DNA of 64,000 nucleotides from Candidatus Latescibacterota bacterium (GCA_022824945.1 JAJDYX010000006.1:1-64000), one strand, 5' to 3'. Counted from the first letter of the stretch, positions 7,601 to 14,870 are shown. Numbers and translations are program-made. The notes: generated by a model not told the origin, from the letters alone.

Positions 7601-9423
7601 GCCTGTTTGAATTGTTTTTCCAAGAGCTCAATCGTTTTATGCACATCAAACTTTTTGTAAATATTCGTCAGCAAATTTTCTAATGATTGCTGGTTGCGAA
7701 TCTGAGAACGATTCTGTTCAATAACTTTAATCGCATCCTCAAAGCGTTCGCGTTGTGATAGAAGCCCTGCTAAAGCATTTACAGCAGATTCCAAATTGTC
7801 GTTTTCACGAATGGCTTGTTTAAAAAACTGCTCAGCTTTGTCCAAATTTTTTTCAACTACTTGTGCCCGTTCGGCGCGAGCGAAGGGATTAGATCCCTTT
7901 GGTACGGCTATCTCCTGTGCGTACTCTCCCCATTTGTCGTAGTTTTCCTTTGCATTCGGGTAATTCTTATTGATAGAGAGAACCTGTCTGATATGTGAAA
8001 TTGCTATGGCATAATCTCCATTATCCGCTGCTCTTTCGGCAAGTTCATACTGTTCATGAATTGTCTTGTATCGAAAAATTTGGGTTGCATTTGGTCCTTT
8101 AGGTCCTTGAGTCGCTTGGAAAGAAACAGGGATTGGATCATCGGAAAAATAAGTCAGCTCTTCACGCAACACAGGATCTATAATTGCACTTATATGAAAG
8201 AAATACTCAGTTCCTTTTCCATCCCGAAGAAAACCGTAGCCTTGATGAGACTTGTAGCTATAAATATGGCCTTGTGGCGGTTGGTCTTCTACAGCTTGAG
8301 ATACTTCCTTTGCATCCATCTGCCTTGAAATCTCTTCAGCGACGCTCTGGTAATTTTCTGTCGGTTGCTGGTCAAGAGCGTTCAATGTTTTTTCAAAAGA
8401 AGAAATTGAAATTTCACCAGCTATGGCCTTCTTCAAAGCTTCTTTTGCCGTCGTTTCTCGGCCTGCCATCTTGAGGAGGTAAACCCCTGTTTCCAATAGG
8501 AGTGAGGTTTCCTCTTGAGAAATTTTTCGGTGTTCAGTCTGGCATATATGGCTCAATTCCCTGCAGGTATTGAACTTGATCAATAGATGTACATACAAAT
8601 ACCAAGCCTCTATATCATCGGTGACCGGCAATCGCTGGAAAATCTGACCCAAACTGTAGCAAGCTAGTTCCTCGTTTTCAGTTTTCTGAGCGACGACAGC
8701 AAGATTATACCAATCGATCTCATTTTGCGAAAAAATTGCAATGTCTTGATAGTTATTGAGAGCCTCTTCTCGATTGCCAGAAAGTGTATAGAAGTACGCG
8801 AGGTGGCGTTTTATGCTTGACGAACTCCTATAACGATTCGCCAAACTCTGGAGTTCGGTGATAATCGGCTGAATGCGACCAAATGTTGTACTTAGCTCAT
8901 TGTTCTTCTTTGCGTATTGGTATTTATCCCGGATTCTGTCCCAGATTTTAGTCGCCTCTTTTTTATGTCTGTCACTTAAGTCCTTTAAGTCCTCCTGTGG
9001 AAACTTAAAATCTGGTTCTTTAAGCTCAATTTTTGCGCTTTGACATTTGGTTTGAAAGCGGGCATCAATTTCGATCAATTTTTTTTCTGTCTCAATTTCG
9101 GCACTTGATAACACATTAACTTTTGTTTTTTCGGATTGATCGGCTTTGGGTTTTTCCTCAGCAGTTAATGTATCGGAATGGTTCTCATTCAATGGTTCAC
9201 TGGGCGGAGAACCATCTCTTGATATATCTGGATCCGGCAAGGGCTGCAAATAGTTGACTCTTTCAATGGGAATCTCTGCCGGGTCTTGATTTTCTTCGAC
9301 TTCAATTTTTATATGGTCCTGTCCGATTTCTACGAACCTGCCTGAGACTGTATCACCACCCTTGAGAACAAACTTGGCACTACTGCCAATTGGAACTCGC
9401 TTCTGAATCCATATAGCATTCAT
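4660..9423 (-). CDS. Giant Sm-like / TPR / cold-shock / P-loop ATPase protein
   Basis: This 1587-aa protein has an unusual layout. Residues about 10-60 form a small beta domain (AKFVLKGGDTVSGRFVEI) resembling an Sm/Hfq or SH3-like barrel. Residues about 65-170 are charged and coiled. TPR-like helices run about 190-330. A cold-shock-type OB domain lies near 385-450 (GHIYSYKSHQGYGFLRD, YFFHIS). More TPRs run about 455-680, then a long helical region. A beta-sandwich-like segment (about 1115-1215) precedes the ATPase, with Walker A GQKRSGKSS (about 1235) and Walker B VVLLIDEFQ (about 1345), and a winged-helix-like C-terminus. Two likely RNA-binding domains plus a partner with a HEPN motif suggest an RNA-sensing or RNA-targeting complex; this is inference. 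GGAG lies 7 nt before the start, and a promoter is at 9469-9497. The DNA is visibly richer in A/T than the flanking metabolic genes. Confidence 0.8.
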   Translation of the reverse strand: MNAIWIQKRVPIGSSAKFVLKGGDTVSGRFVEIGQDHIKIEVEENQDPAEIPIERVNYLQPLPDPDISRDGSPPSEPLNENHSDTLTAEEKPKADQSEKTKVNVLSSAEIETEKKLIEIDARFQTKCQSAKIELKEPDFKFPQEDLKDLSDRHKKEATKIWDRIRDKYQYAKKNNELSTTFGRIQPIITELQSLANRYRSSSSIKRHLAYFYTLSGNREEALNNYQDIAIFSQNEIDWYNLAVVAQKTENEELACYSLGQIFQRLPVTDDIEAWYLYVHLLIKFNTCRELSHICQTEHRKISQEETSLLLETGVYLLKMAGRETTAKEALKKAIAGEISISSFEKTLNALDQQPTENYQSVAEEISRQMDAKEVSQAVEDQPPQGHIYSYKSHQGYGFLRDGKGTEYFFHISAIIDPVLREELTYFSDDPIPVSFQATQGPKGPNATQIFRYKTIHEQYELAERAADNGDYAIAISHIRQVLSINKNYPNAKENYDKWGEYAQEIAVPKGSNPFARAERAQVVEKNLDKAEQFFKQAIRENDNLESAVNALAGLLSQRERFEDAIKVIEQNRSQIRNQQSLENLLTNIYKKFDVHKTIELLEKQFKQATTTEKKDQIRWQIASSYFQIKKYKKAENLFREILERQPNHVSAKRNLALCLSRQESYDEAEEVLNQILAVSSDRISDELLNAVRQAKQTGEKERLDEIVIEAELSDYSSGPMSAFTQFFLDRCDFTGVRPDRIQSKIFKRSDIDFLERQATELRTSRPSDRASYYLSAAKIISIREDEDPRFYRFLGRCFASKGDDVVVNNENLDAAREWYAEALSVYDGDRSRRQRDEQDVVNALVRFLHSRLGRADIPMPPHTPSIDKTMHKVITLADSQRIFDDITYLVFRSRYAASRLLGRLYDQQDLRAKALSYFKDEGVDIPDSDLSRQKFISLWDQLSDRLAGKTRELNINLRHFNNLQLKTAWLEDAVEQCRSIVDRLRFGLDQDRVQHLREMLEKAVELCKQTQFEARERLGDQIKNSCRDLLSEIEKIPTRISVEMLYPVIENIQTKISEYLEELYVTSKPQLILRLPVESYAPDTNGKIEVQIVIENEKGRSPAEALELVIKGDQAFFTVTESDIKRDESLRGGESSILKVPLRVTHKALDSQTFSFPIYARYRTRADEQEKTQVENFSIRLYPQDEFKTIKNPYAAYAEGGIVGDPAMFFGRDELIQNIAQTIQESRLQSKCVMVFGQKRSGKSSVLYHLKTLLQKDKELLILDLGNIGTIQDPDSEVPLLYQVLKRILTELEYAIEDRSDDGFSSLDLSIPDDLDFYNHPTPLQCFQDTFKTLDRLVSRQEDWRGVRVVLLIDEFQYIYSRIVAGEIHEAFMQNWKALLQANYFSAVLVGQDMMPKFKERFPNEFGTTQDERVTYLNKQDATKLIEDPLRIGGRQGESRYREQAIERILDLTAGSPFYIQILCNRLVEYMNLKHAELVTEADVEQVKNELIQGVNAFGLDKFDNLINSGDTSTDAISDDDALKVLKAIAANSRTGPCHRDKIDCETCLRVDKILDDLVKRDVVKHDQGQYYQIQVALFKEWLVVNG

Positions 9424-9468
9424 TTTTTTCTCCGATCATCTATTGCGATTATGGATGCTTTGACTTTT

Positions 9469-9497
9469 ATGATACTCAAATCAACGCAAACTGTCAT
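9469..9497 (-). promoter_or_regulatory. Sigma-70-type promoter of the ATPase-HEPN module
   Basis: On the minus strand ATGACA (9497-9492) and TATCAT (9474-9469) are spaced by 17 nt, about 45 nt before the start codon at 9423. About 55 bp around it (9458-9515) are nearly identical to the PhyH promoter region (1974-2031), including the upstream GCACARAATATGC stretch. The module therefore seems to use a promoter that originally drove a PhyH copy. Confidence 0.65.
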
Positions 9498-9512
9498 GCA
9501 TATTCTGTGCTT

Positions 9513-9794
9513 TTAGACCTGAAATCCGAAAGCCTGTGTGATCTTTTTTGCAGTTTCCGAGGCTGTTAATCTGGTGTTGTTAATTTTTACGTAATTTTGT
9601 GTATAAAAGAAATCGCCATTTGAATTGAGTTTGTAATTTTTGTCACTTTCAATCAGATTTTTTCTCGACGCTTCAATATCGCGTTTTGAAGGTTTCTGTT
9701 CTAACCTTAATGGAGATACGTTTCGCTTGAGGCGTTCTTCTTGATCTGCATCGAGTTCGACGAAATAGATTGTTCCTCCTTTTTCTCGAAGTCT
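9513..9794 (-). pseudogene. C-terminal fragment of a small P-loop kinase/AAA-family protein
   Basis: One minus-strand frame is open from just after an in-frame stop (9795-9797) to a stop at 9513-9515. It reads LREKGGTIYFVELDADQ, then a KPSKRDIE segment and a NYVKINNTRLTA segment. I recognise this as the C-terminal half of a small (about 180-aa) P-loop kinase-like family annotated as AAA family ATPase. The P-loop half and the start are missing, so this is a decayed fragment of about 93 codons. It sits between two pieces of the duplicated Gfo-PhyH junction and looks like an insertion there. Confidence 0.6.
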
Positions 9795-9807
9795 CTAGTG
9801 GTTGACC

Positions 9808-9830
9808 TTACAGAAGTTCTGAGGGATTGT
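9808..9830. repeat. Short copy of the Gfo 3' end (junction remnant)
   Basis: TTACAGAAGTTCTGAGGG resembles the 3' end of the intact oxidoreductase gene at 2029-2049 (TTACAGAAGTTCCGAGAGGG). On the minus strand both end in codons for SELL and a stop. Alone it is too short to be certain. It gains weight because the next part of the same junction, the promoter segment, occurs at 9458-9515. Confidence 0.45.
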
Positions 9831-9836
9831 CCCTAC

Positions 9837-10649
9837 TTAGACCTTGACGCCAATTGCGCCAACCATTGGCGGCGATGCAATACTGGCCTGTGGATCGCGG
9901 GCATTTGTTTCCCATTCTTCCCAATGCGCCGCGCAATCTTCTTCGCGCAATGCGCCGCGTGCCACGAGTTCAGGCAAATACATGCGCAAGAAATCTTCTA
10001 TCCAGCACCAGATGCGGTTGCCCGGGCGGGCAATGCCTCCGATAGGAATGACCTCCATGACCGCGAGGCCACAACGTTTCATGAGATGGGGTAGCTTATC
10101 GCCGATTTCGAGCCCATCACCGAAGCTCCTGTGTACCGCCTGCAGTACGCGCCGCAGGTGGGGGTATTCGATCTGGGCGACAAATGTCCCATAAGCGCAA
10201 TAATCCATAACGAGTAGGCGCCCGCCCCTTTTAAGCGTACGGGCTACCTGCTCAATCACCTTTTGTGGCTCTTTTATGAAGCAGAGTAGCCAACGGGCAA
10301 ACGCAGCGTCTATAGAAGCGGCTGGCAGGTCAAGGGTGCGGACATCCGCTACGGCGACCTCGATTTGCGTCATACTGGCTGATGCAGCGCGGTGCCGGAG
10401 AAAGTCCGCGAATTTCTTTGATCCATCTACGGCCAGAACGCGCCCACCCGCGCCCACGCGCTCGCCCAGTTCTAAACTCGTAAAGCCCGGGCCACAACCG
10501 AGGTCGAGAATCGTTTGCCCAGCGCGAAAGCCGGCGCGATCCCACAAGTCTGTGGTCTTGGCACGCCATGCATTGTGTTGCGCTTGCAGGCGGCGCAGTT
10601 CCTCGTCATTTGTTCCCAACAGATAGTCGCGTTCGGCAGCGGTGCTCAC
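9837..10649 (-). CDS. Class I SAM-dependent methyltransferase
   Basis: This 270-aa protein carries the SAM-binding motif I TILDLGCGPGFTSLELG (about residues 44-60), a motif II acidic residue in VLAVDGS, and motif III-like VAVADVRTLDLPAASIDAAF. These identify a Methyltransf_11/25-type enzyme. The C-terminal half is helical and contains WCWIEDFL, compatible with a small-molecule substrate; the substrate cannot be named. The start is a GTG at 10649 with AGGGA about 9 nt upstream; no in-frame ATG lies nearby upstream. A terminator hairpin (10667-10703) immediately precedes the gene, as with the oxidoreductase at 2029-3003. It is probably expressed separately from the KorAB operon behind it. Confidence 0.85.
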   Translation of the reverse strand: MSTAAERDYLLGTNDEELRRLQAQHNAWRAKTTDLWDRAGFRAGQTILDLGCGPGFTSLELGERVGAGGRVLAVDGSKKFADFLRHRAASASMTQIEVAVADVRTLDLPAASIDAAFARWLLCFIKEPQKVIEQVARTLKRGGRLLVMDYCAYGTFVAQIEYPHLRRVLQAVHRSFGDGLEIGDKLPHLMKRCGLAVMEVIPIGGIARPGNRIWCWIEDFLRMYLPELVARGALREEDCAAHWEEWETNARDPQASIASPPMVGAIGVKV

Positions 10650-10666
10650 GGCGTGCTTTCCCTCAT

Positions 10667-10703
10667 AAAAAAAGAGTCCGCGAGGTGCTTGCGGACTCTT
10701 TTT
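10667..10703 (-). terminator. Terminator hairpin after the korB-CBS gene (GAGTCCGC stem)
   Basis: GAGTCCGC (10674-10681) pairs with GCGGACTC (10691-10698) around a 9-nt loop. Seven U residues follow on the minus strand and five T on the plus strand, so it could work both ways. Stem and context are the same as at 3016-3048, again immediately before the start region of the next minus-strand gene. Confidence 0.8.
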
Positions 10704-10724
10704 GCGCTGTGATGTTGACGCGCG

Positions 10725-12266
10725 TTAGTTGGGCGATATGTCGTCTGAGAAGAGTCCGCCAGTGAACTTGAGCATGACTTTAAAGGATGCCAGGCCCACG
10801 GGACGCCCATCGGGATCTACAATGGGTATGTGTCGGAAGCCGTGCAGAGACATCAGGTGCAAGAGATGACCGATGGGATCAGATGTTTTCAATGCAGTGG
10901 GGTCTTTGGTCATCAGGCTATCGACCGTTATTTTTGTCAGGTCTATATCGCGTCCGGCAACTTTTTCAAAGAGATCTCCCTGTGCGAATATGCCGCGCAA
11001 CAAGCCCTGTTTATCAACGACCAGCAAGCAACCCAGATTTTTGCTGCGCATGGTCTCGACGGCATCGGCTACCGAGGTATCGGCGGATACGCATTCGGGT
11101 GCTGGCAGGTCGAGCGATGAGATCGGATCGTAGAGCAGTTGCTGAAGCGCGGTGCGCGGTGCCATGGGGTCTTCTTGTTCGATATCGGGAATGATATTCG
11201 ATGTGGGCAATTCTTCGTGGACTTCTTGCACGGTTTCAGCGTCGGGACCTTCGGGAACAATCCAGGTGTCTGTCGCGTGATACAGTGCGTTGAGATCGCC
11301 TGCGCCGCGCTCTTCAACCGCCTGGCGGCCCTGTGCGATGACTTGGTCTTCATAAATTGGACGTTCGACACAGCGAAATACACCGAGTGGCACGGGATAG
11401 TCCGGATGCGTGAGGCGGCTGAGCAAATACGCCTGGGCCGGATTGTCCAGGGTTTCGTCGTGTGTGAGCAAGTCGCTTTCCGACACGCCATTGCCCAGGG
11501 TGACGACTTCGGGCGCGAGCTTATTGACACGGATGCCTTTGTCGCGGTCTTTGCCAAAAATGATGGGTTGGCCGTGTTCGAGGATCACGGTCTGATCGTC
11601 TTTGACATCTGCCTCAGTGGCAAAAAAGAAGGCACCGTCGTTGTAGATGTTGCAGTTCTGGTAAATTTCGACAAAGGACGTGCCGCGGTGTTCGGTGGCG
11701 CGTTTGAGGATCTCGGCCATGTGTTTGGTGTTGCGGTCAACGCTGCGGGCGACAAAGGTGGCTTCGGCTGCCAGGGCAACGGAGATGGCATTGAAGTCCT
11801 GTTCCACAGAGCCCATGGGCGACGAATAGGTGCGCGTGCCCGGCGGCGATGTGGGTGAATATTGTCCTTTGGTGAGACCGTAGATCGCATTGTTGAAGAG
11901 TATGATGTTGAGATCGACGTTGCGACGCAGCACATGCAACAGGTGATTGCCGCCTATGGATAGGCTGTCGCCATCGCCGGTAATTACCCATACGTGCAGG
12001 TCGGGGTTGGCCACTTTGAGGCCCGTTGCCACGGTTGCTGCACGACCGTGAATGGTGTGCAGACCGTACGTGTTCATATAATAGGGGAAGCGGCTGGAAC
12101 AACCGATGCCCGATATAAAGACCATATCTTCTCGCGCAATGCCCATTTCGGGCAATACGCGCTGCATCTGTGCAAGGATGGCGTAATCACCACAACCGGG
12201 GCACCAGCGCACTTCCTGGTCGGATACGAAGTCTTTTCGCGTCAGTGTTTCGATAGCGTCTGCCAT
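10725..12266 (-). CDS. korB: 2-oxoacid:ferredoxin oxidoreductase beta subunit fused to a CBS-domain pair
   Basis: The first 340 residues match KorB-type beta subunits. They include WCPGCGDY (about 21-28), FISGIGCSSRFPYY, HGRAATVATGLK, and the thiamine-pyrophosphate/Mg motif GDGDSLSIGGNH with NNAIYGLTKGQ. The partner alpha/gamma subunit is encoded 12 nt upstream. The enzyme would oxidise a 2-oxoacid (2-oxoglutarate or pyruvate type) to acyl-CoA and CO2 while reducing ferredoxin. Unusually, the protein continues to 513 aa with two CBS motifs (about 385-505: VSADTSVADAVETM, then a second unit with FRHIPIVDPDGRPVG). CBS pairs bind adenine nucleotides, so activity may be tuned by energy charge; that is inference. 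A terminator follows at 10667-10703. Confidence 0.9.
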   Translation of the reverse strand: MADAIETLTRKDFVSDQEVRWCPGCGDYAILAQMQRVLPEMGIAREDMVFISGIGCSSRFPYYMNTYGLHTIHGRAATVATGLKVANPDLHVWVITGDGDSLSIGGNHLLHVLRRNVDLNIILFNNAIYGLTKGQYSPTSPPGTRTYSSPMGSVEQDFNAISVALAAEATFVARSVDRNTKHMAEILKRATEHRGTSFVEIYQNCNIYNDGAFFFATEADVKDDQTVILEHGQPIIFGKDRDKGIRVNKLAPEVVTLGNGVSESDLLTHDETLDNPAQAYLLSRLTHPDYPVPLGVFRCVERPIYEDQVIAQGRQAVEERGAGDLNALYHATDTWIVPEGPDAETVQEVHEELPTSNIIPDIEQEDPMAPRTALQQLLYDPISSLDLPAPECVSADTSVADAVETMRSKNLGCLLVVDKQGLLRGIFAQGDLFEKVAGRDIDLTKITVDSLMTKDPTALKTSDPIGHLLHLMSLHGFRHIPIVDPDGRPVGLASFKVMLKFTGGLFSDDISPN

Positions 12267-12278
12267 GTTTGGATTCCT

Positions 12279-14171
12279 CTATAACGATGCGCTCTTTGGA
12301 GCACCCAGTATTTCGGCAATTTTGCCGGAGATTTCTGTAATTTTGAAGGGCAATCCCTGAACTTTATTGAAGGGGACGATGACCTGTGAGGGATATCGGG
12401 CCTGGAGCAGCAAAGACAATTGTCCCATGTTGAGTTCGGGCACGAGTATGGTTTTGTAACTCGATAGTATTGCGCCCAGATTTTTGGGGAATGGGTTGAG
12501 ATAGCGCAAATGCGCCGCGGCAACCGAATAACCCTGCTGTCGCATTCGGCGCACTGCCGAACGGATTGCACCATAAGTACATCCCCAGCCCAGGACGAGC
12601 AAATCGCCCGATTTGGGACCCATAACGTGCTGGAGTGGAATGCGGTCGGCGATGCGCGCCAGGCGTTCGGCGCGTATGTTCGCCATGTGCTGATTGTCAT
12701 CCGGGTCGTAGGATACATTGCCCGTGCCGTCTTCTTTGCCCAGTCCACCAAGTCTGTGTTCAAGGCCCGGCGTGCCCGGCAATACCCAGGGGCGAGCCAG
12801 TGTTTTTGGATCTCGCAGATAGGGCAAGAAGCCCTCGGGATCGGTTCTGTGCTCGGTCTGTATGGTCGGAATATCATCCGGATCGGGAATTTTCCACGGT
12901 TCTGCGCTGGTGTTGAGGTATCCATCGGAGAGGAAAATGACCGGACTCATGGTTTCAACGGCTATGCGGAACGCTTCGATGATCATGTCAAAGCAGTCTG
13001 ATGGCGTGGCCGGTGAGACAATGGGAATGGGACTGTCGCCATTGCGACCAAACATGCATTGGAGCAGATCCGATTGCTCTGTTTTGGTGGGCATACCCGT
13101 GCTGGGGCCGCCGCGCTGAAAGTCGCATATAACGAGGGGCAATTCCATCATCAGGGCGAGGTTCATGGCTTCGCTTTTCAGCGCGATGCCGGGGCCACTG
13201 GTGCCCGTGGCGGCAAACGCGCCTCCAAAAGCAGCGCCAATGACCGAACCCAGTGCGGAAATTTCATCTTCTGCCTGAAAGGTTCGCACGTCAAAATTTT
13301 TCAATGCGGCCAATTCTTCGAGTACTGCGCTGGCCGGCGTGATGGGATAGCTGCCGTAAAAGAGGGTTTTGCCCGCTTTGTGAGCCGCGGTGACCATGCC
13401 TATTGCCGTGGCTTGTGTACCTGTGACAGCGCGATAAGTGCCCGGTGCGACGACGGCTTTTTTTACCTGGTACTGAACCTGAAATTCTTCGACTGTTTCA
13501 CCAAAGTTGTAGCCGGCTTTCAGGGTGCTCACATTGCCGTCGATGATTTCGTCTTTGCCCTGAAATTTCTTTTCGAGCATGCGAATGGTCGGCTCGATCG
13601 GGCGGTCAAAGATCCAGTAGGACAGGCCCAGTGCGAAAAAGTTTTTCATCATGTCAATCTGGCGATTGCTCAGGCCCTCAACGTGTGCGACGGCTTCTTT
13701 GTGCATCGTGGTGAGGGGTACTTTGACCACGCGGTAATTGGCGAGTCCATTGCCTTCGAGGGGATCGCCGTCGTATCCGGCTTTGCGCAGGTTGTTGCGC
13801 GTGAAGTTGTCTGTATTGGCAATGATGATGCCGCCATCTGGAAGATCGTTGACATTGGCTTTGAGTGCTGCCGGGTTCATCGCCACGAGGACCTGGGGCT
13901 CATCCCCGGGCGTGTATATGTCTTCGCTGGATATATGGATTTGAAATCCGCTAACGCCGGGCAATGTGCCAGCGGGCGCGCGGATTTCAGCGGGAAAGTC
14001 CGGCAGGGTACTGATGTCATTGCCGACAATTGCCGAGGTGTTGGCAAATTCTTTTCCGATGAGCTGACTGCCGTCACCGGAATCACCTGCAAAGCGAATG
14101 GCAATTGATTCGATTTCGGATAGTTCGAAAAGCGCCGATTCGGCCGTTTCTTCAATGTCTATTTCGGCCAT
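12279..14171 (-). CDS. korA: 2-oxoacid:ferredoxin oxidoreductase alpha (gamma-alpha fused) subunit
   Basis: This 630-aa protein combines the gamma domain (IAIRFAGDSGDGSQLIGKE, about residues 21-39; LPDFPAEIRAPAGTL) with the alpha pyrimidine-binding domain (YGSYPITPAS, FQAEDEISALGSVIGAAFGG, TSGPGIALKSEAMNLALM). This is the KorA layout of two-subunit 2-oxoglutarate:ferredoxin oxidoreductases. The ATG at 14171 is chosen because AGGAGG precedes it by 6 nt and homology starts there; the open frame upstream to 14531 overlaps the CBS gene in another frame and is not coding. It lies between a stand-alone CBS gene (17 nt upstream) and korB-CBS (12 nt downstream), forming one operon. The exact 2-oxoacid is not fixed by sequence. 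Confidence 0.92.
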   Translation of the reverse strand: MAEIDIEETAESALFELSEIESIAIRFAGDSGDGSQLIGKEFANTSAIVGNDISTLPDFPAEIRAPAGTLPGVSGFQIHISSEDIYTPGDEPQVLVAMNPAALKANVNDLPDGGIIIANTDNFTRNNLRKAGYDGDPLEGNGLANYRVVKVPLTTMHKEAVAHVEGLSNRQIDMMKNFFALGLSYWIFDRPIEPTIRMLEKKFQGKDEIIDGNVSTLKAGYNFGETVEEFQVQYQVKKAVVAPGTYRAVTGTQATAIGMVTAAHKAGKTLFYGSYPITPASAVLEELAALKNFDVRTFQAEDEISALGSVIGAAFGGAFAATGTSGPGIALKSEAMNLALMMELPLVICDFQRGGPSTGMPTKTEQSDLLQCMFGRNGDSPIPIVSPATPSDCFDMIIEAFRIAVETMSPVIFLSDGYLNTSAEPWKIPDPDDIPTIQTEHRTDPEGFLPYLRDPKTLARPWVLPGTPGLEHRLGGLGKEDGTGNVSYDPDDNQHMANIRAERLARIADRIPLQHVMGPKSGDLLVLGWGCTYGAIRSAVRRMRQQGYSVAAAHLRYLNPFPKNLGAILSSYKTILVPELNMGQLSLLLQARYPSQVIVPFNKVQGLPFKITEISGKIAEILGAPKSASL

Positions 14172-14188
14172 AAATCCTCCTGAATATT

Positions 14189-14656
14189 TTAGGCACCAGC
14201 CCGAGCGCTGGCAAAGTGGTCGGGTGTTGGCGGTAAGTTGTAGATTTCTTCTGGAAAATGATCGCTCATGTATTTGATGATGGCATAGTGTGTCAGTGTG
14301 CCCAATACGCGCCCTTCTGCATCTACAACGGGCATGTAGCGGTGGGGTTTGTCGCTCATAAATCGGATGGCTTCGATTAGTGTGGTATCCGATTGCAGGG
14401 TGAGCGGATCGGGGGTCATGATCGTTTCTATAGGCTCGTTGATTACTTCGGATTGGTCGATTACGCGGCGGGCAATATCGTGTGCTGTAAAGATGCCGAT
14501 TAGTTTGCCCTGATCCATTACCAGCGCGCATTTGCGCTGACTATTCTGCATTTTTGCGATGACCTGATCAACGGGATTATCTTTTTGTACTTCGACGTAA
14601 AAGGAGAGATCAACGTGTTTTACTGTGTCGTTGTGGAGGCTGTAATTCAGATTCAT
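14189..14656 (-). CDS. Stand-alone CBS-domain-pair protein
   Basis: This 155-aa protein consists almost only of two CBS motifs. The first includes VDQVIAKMQNSQRKCALVMD and GIFTAHDIARR; the second includes IMTPDPLTLQSDTTLIEAIR and YMPVVDAEGRVLGTLT. It is the first gene of the korAB operon, and with the CBS pair fused to KorB it gives the oxidoreductase two nucleotide-sensing modules. I chose the ATG at 14656 because a promoter (14715-14743) lies inside any longer version and because residues before it do not look like protein. No clear ribosome binding site precedes it. A regulatory role in energy sensing is inferred. Confidence 0.8.
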   Translation of the reverse strand: MNLNYSLHNDTVKHVDLSFYVEVQKDNPVDQVIAKMQNSQRKCALVMDQGKLIGIFTAHDIARRVIDQSEVINEPIETIMTPDPLTLQSDTTLIEAIRFMSDKPHRYMPVVDAEGRVLGTLTHYAIIKYMSDHFPEEIYNLPPTPDHFASARAGA

Positions 14657-14714
14657 TGGGAAGGCTCTTGGGGTGATTTTAGAGGGATTTGGAGGTATAA
14701 TTTTAGAGCAATTT

Positions 14715-14743
14715 AATATAAGGTATTTACATGTGTGTGGCAA
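14715..14743 (-). promoter_or_regulatory. Sigma-70-type promoter of the CBS-korAB operon
   Basis: On the minus strand TTGCCA (14743-14738) and TATATT (14720-14715) are 17 nt apart, placing the transcript start about 50 nt before the ATG at 14656. The region between this gene and the FIST gene (14657-14972, 316 bp) holds this promoter, a palindromic repeat and an octamer repeat, and no gene. Confidence 0.6.
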
Positions 14744-14870
14744 GTATTGTTCTAATAATATAGCATGGGGGGCAAATCCAATACATCTGCTCAAAAAGGT
14801 CGGTTCGGAAATCGTTTGATCTGCGGTTTTTTGCCTCTATATTGAGAATCAACGATCAATCCCATCCATC

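Noticed and set aside
13059-14108. Plus-strand open frame of 349 codons
   Set aside because: It is antisense to korA and its protein shows no family features; GC-rich codons in korA keep the opposite strand free of stops.
14172-14531. N-terminal extension of KorA by 120 codons
   Set aside because: The extension is His/Arg-rich, overlaps the CBS gene in another frame, and a strong AGGAGG precedes the ATG at 14171, where homology begins.
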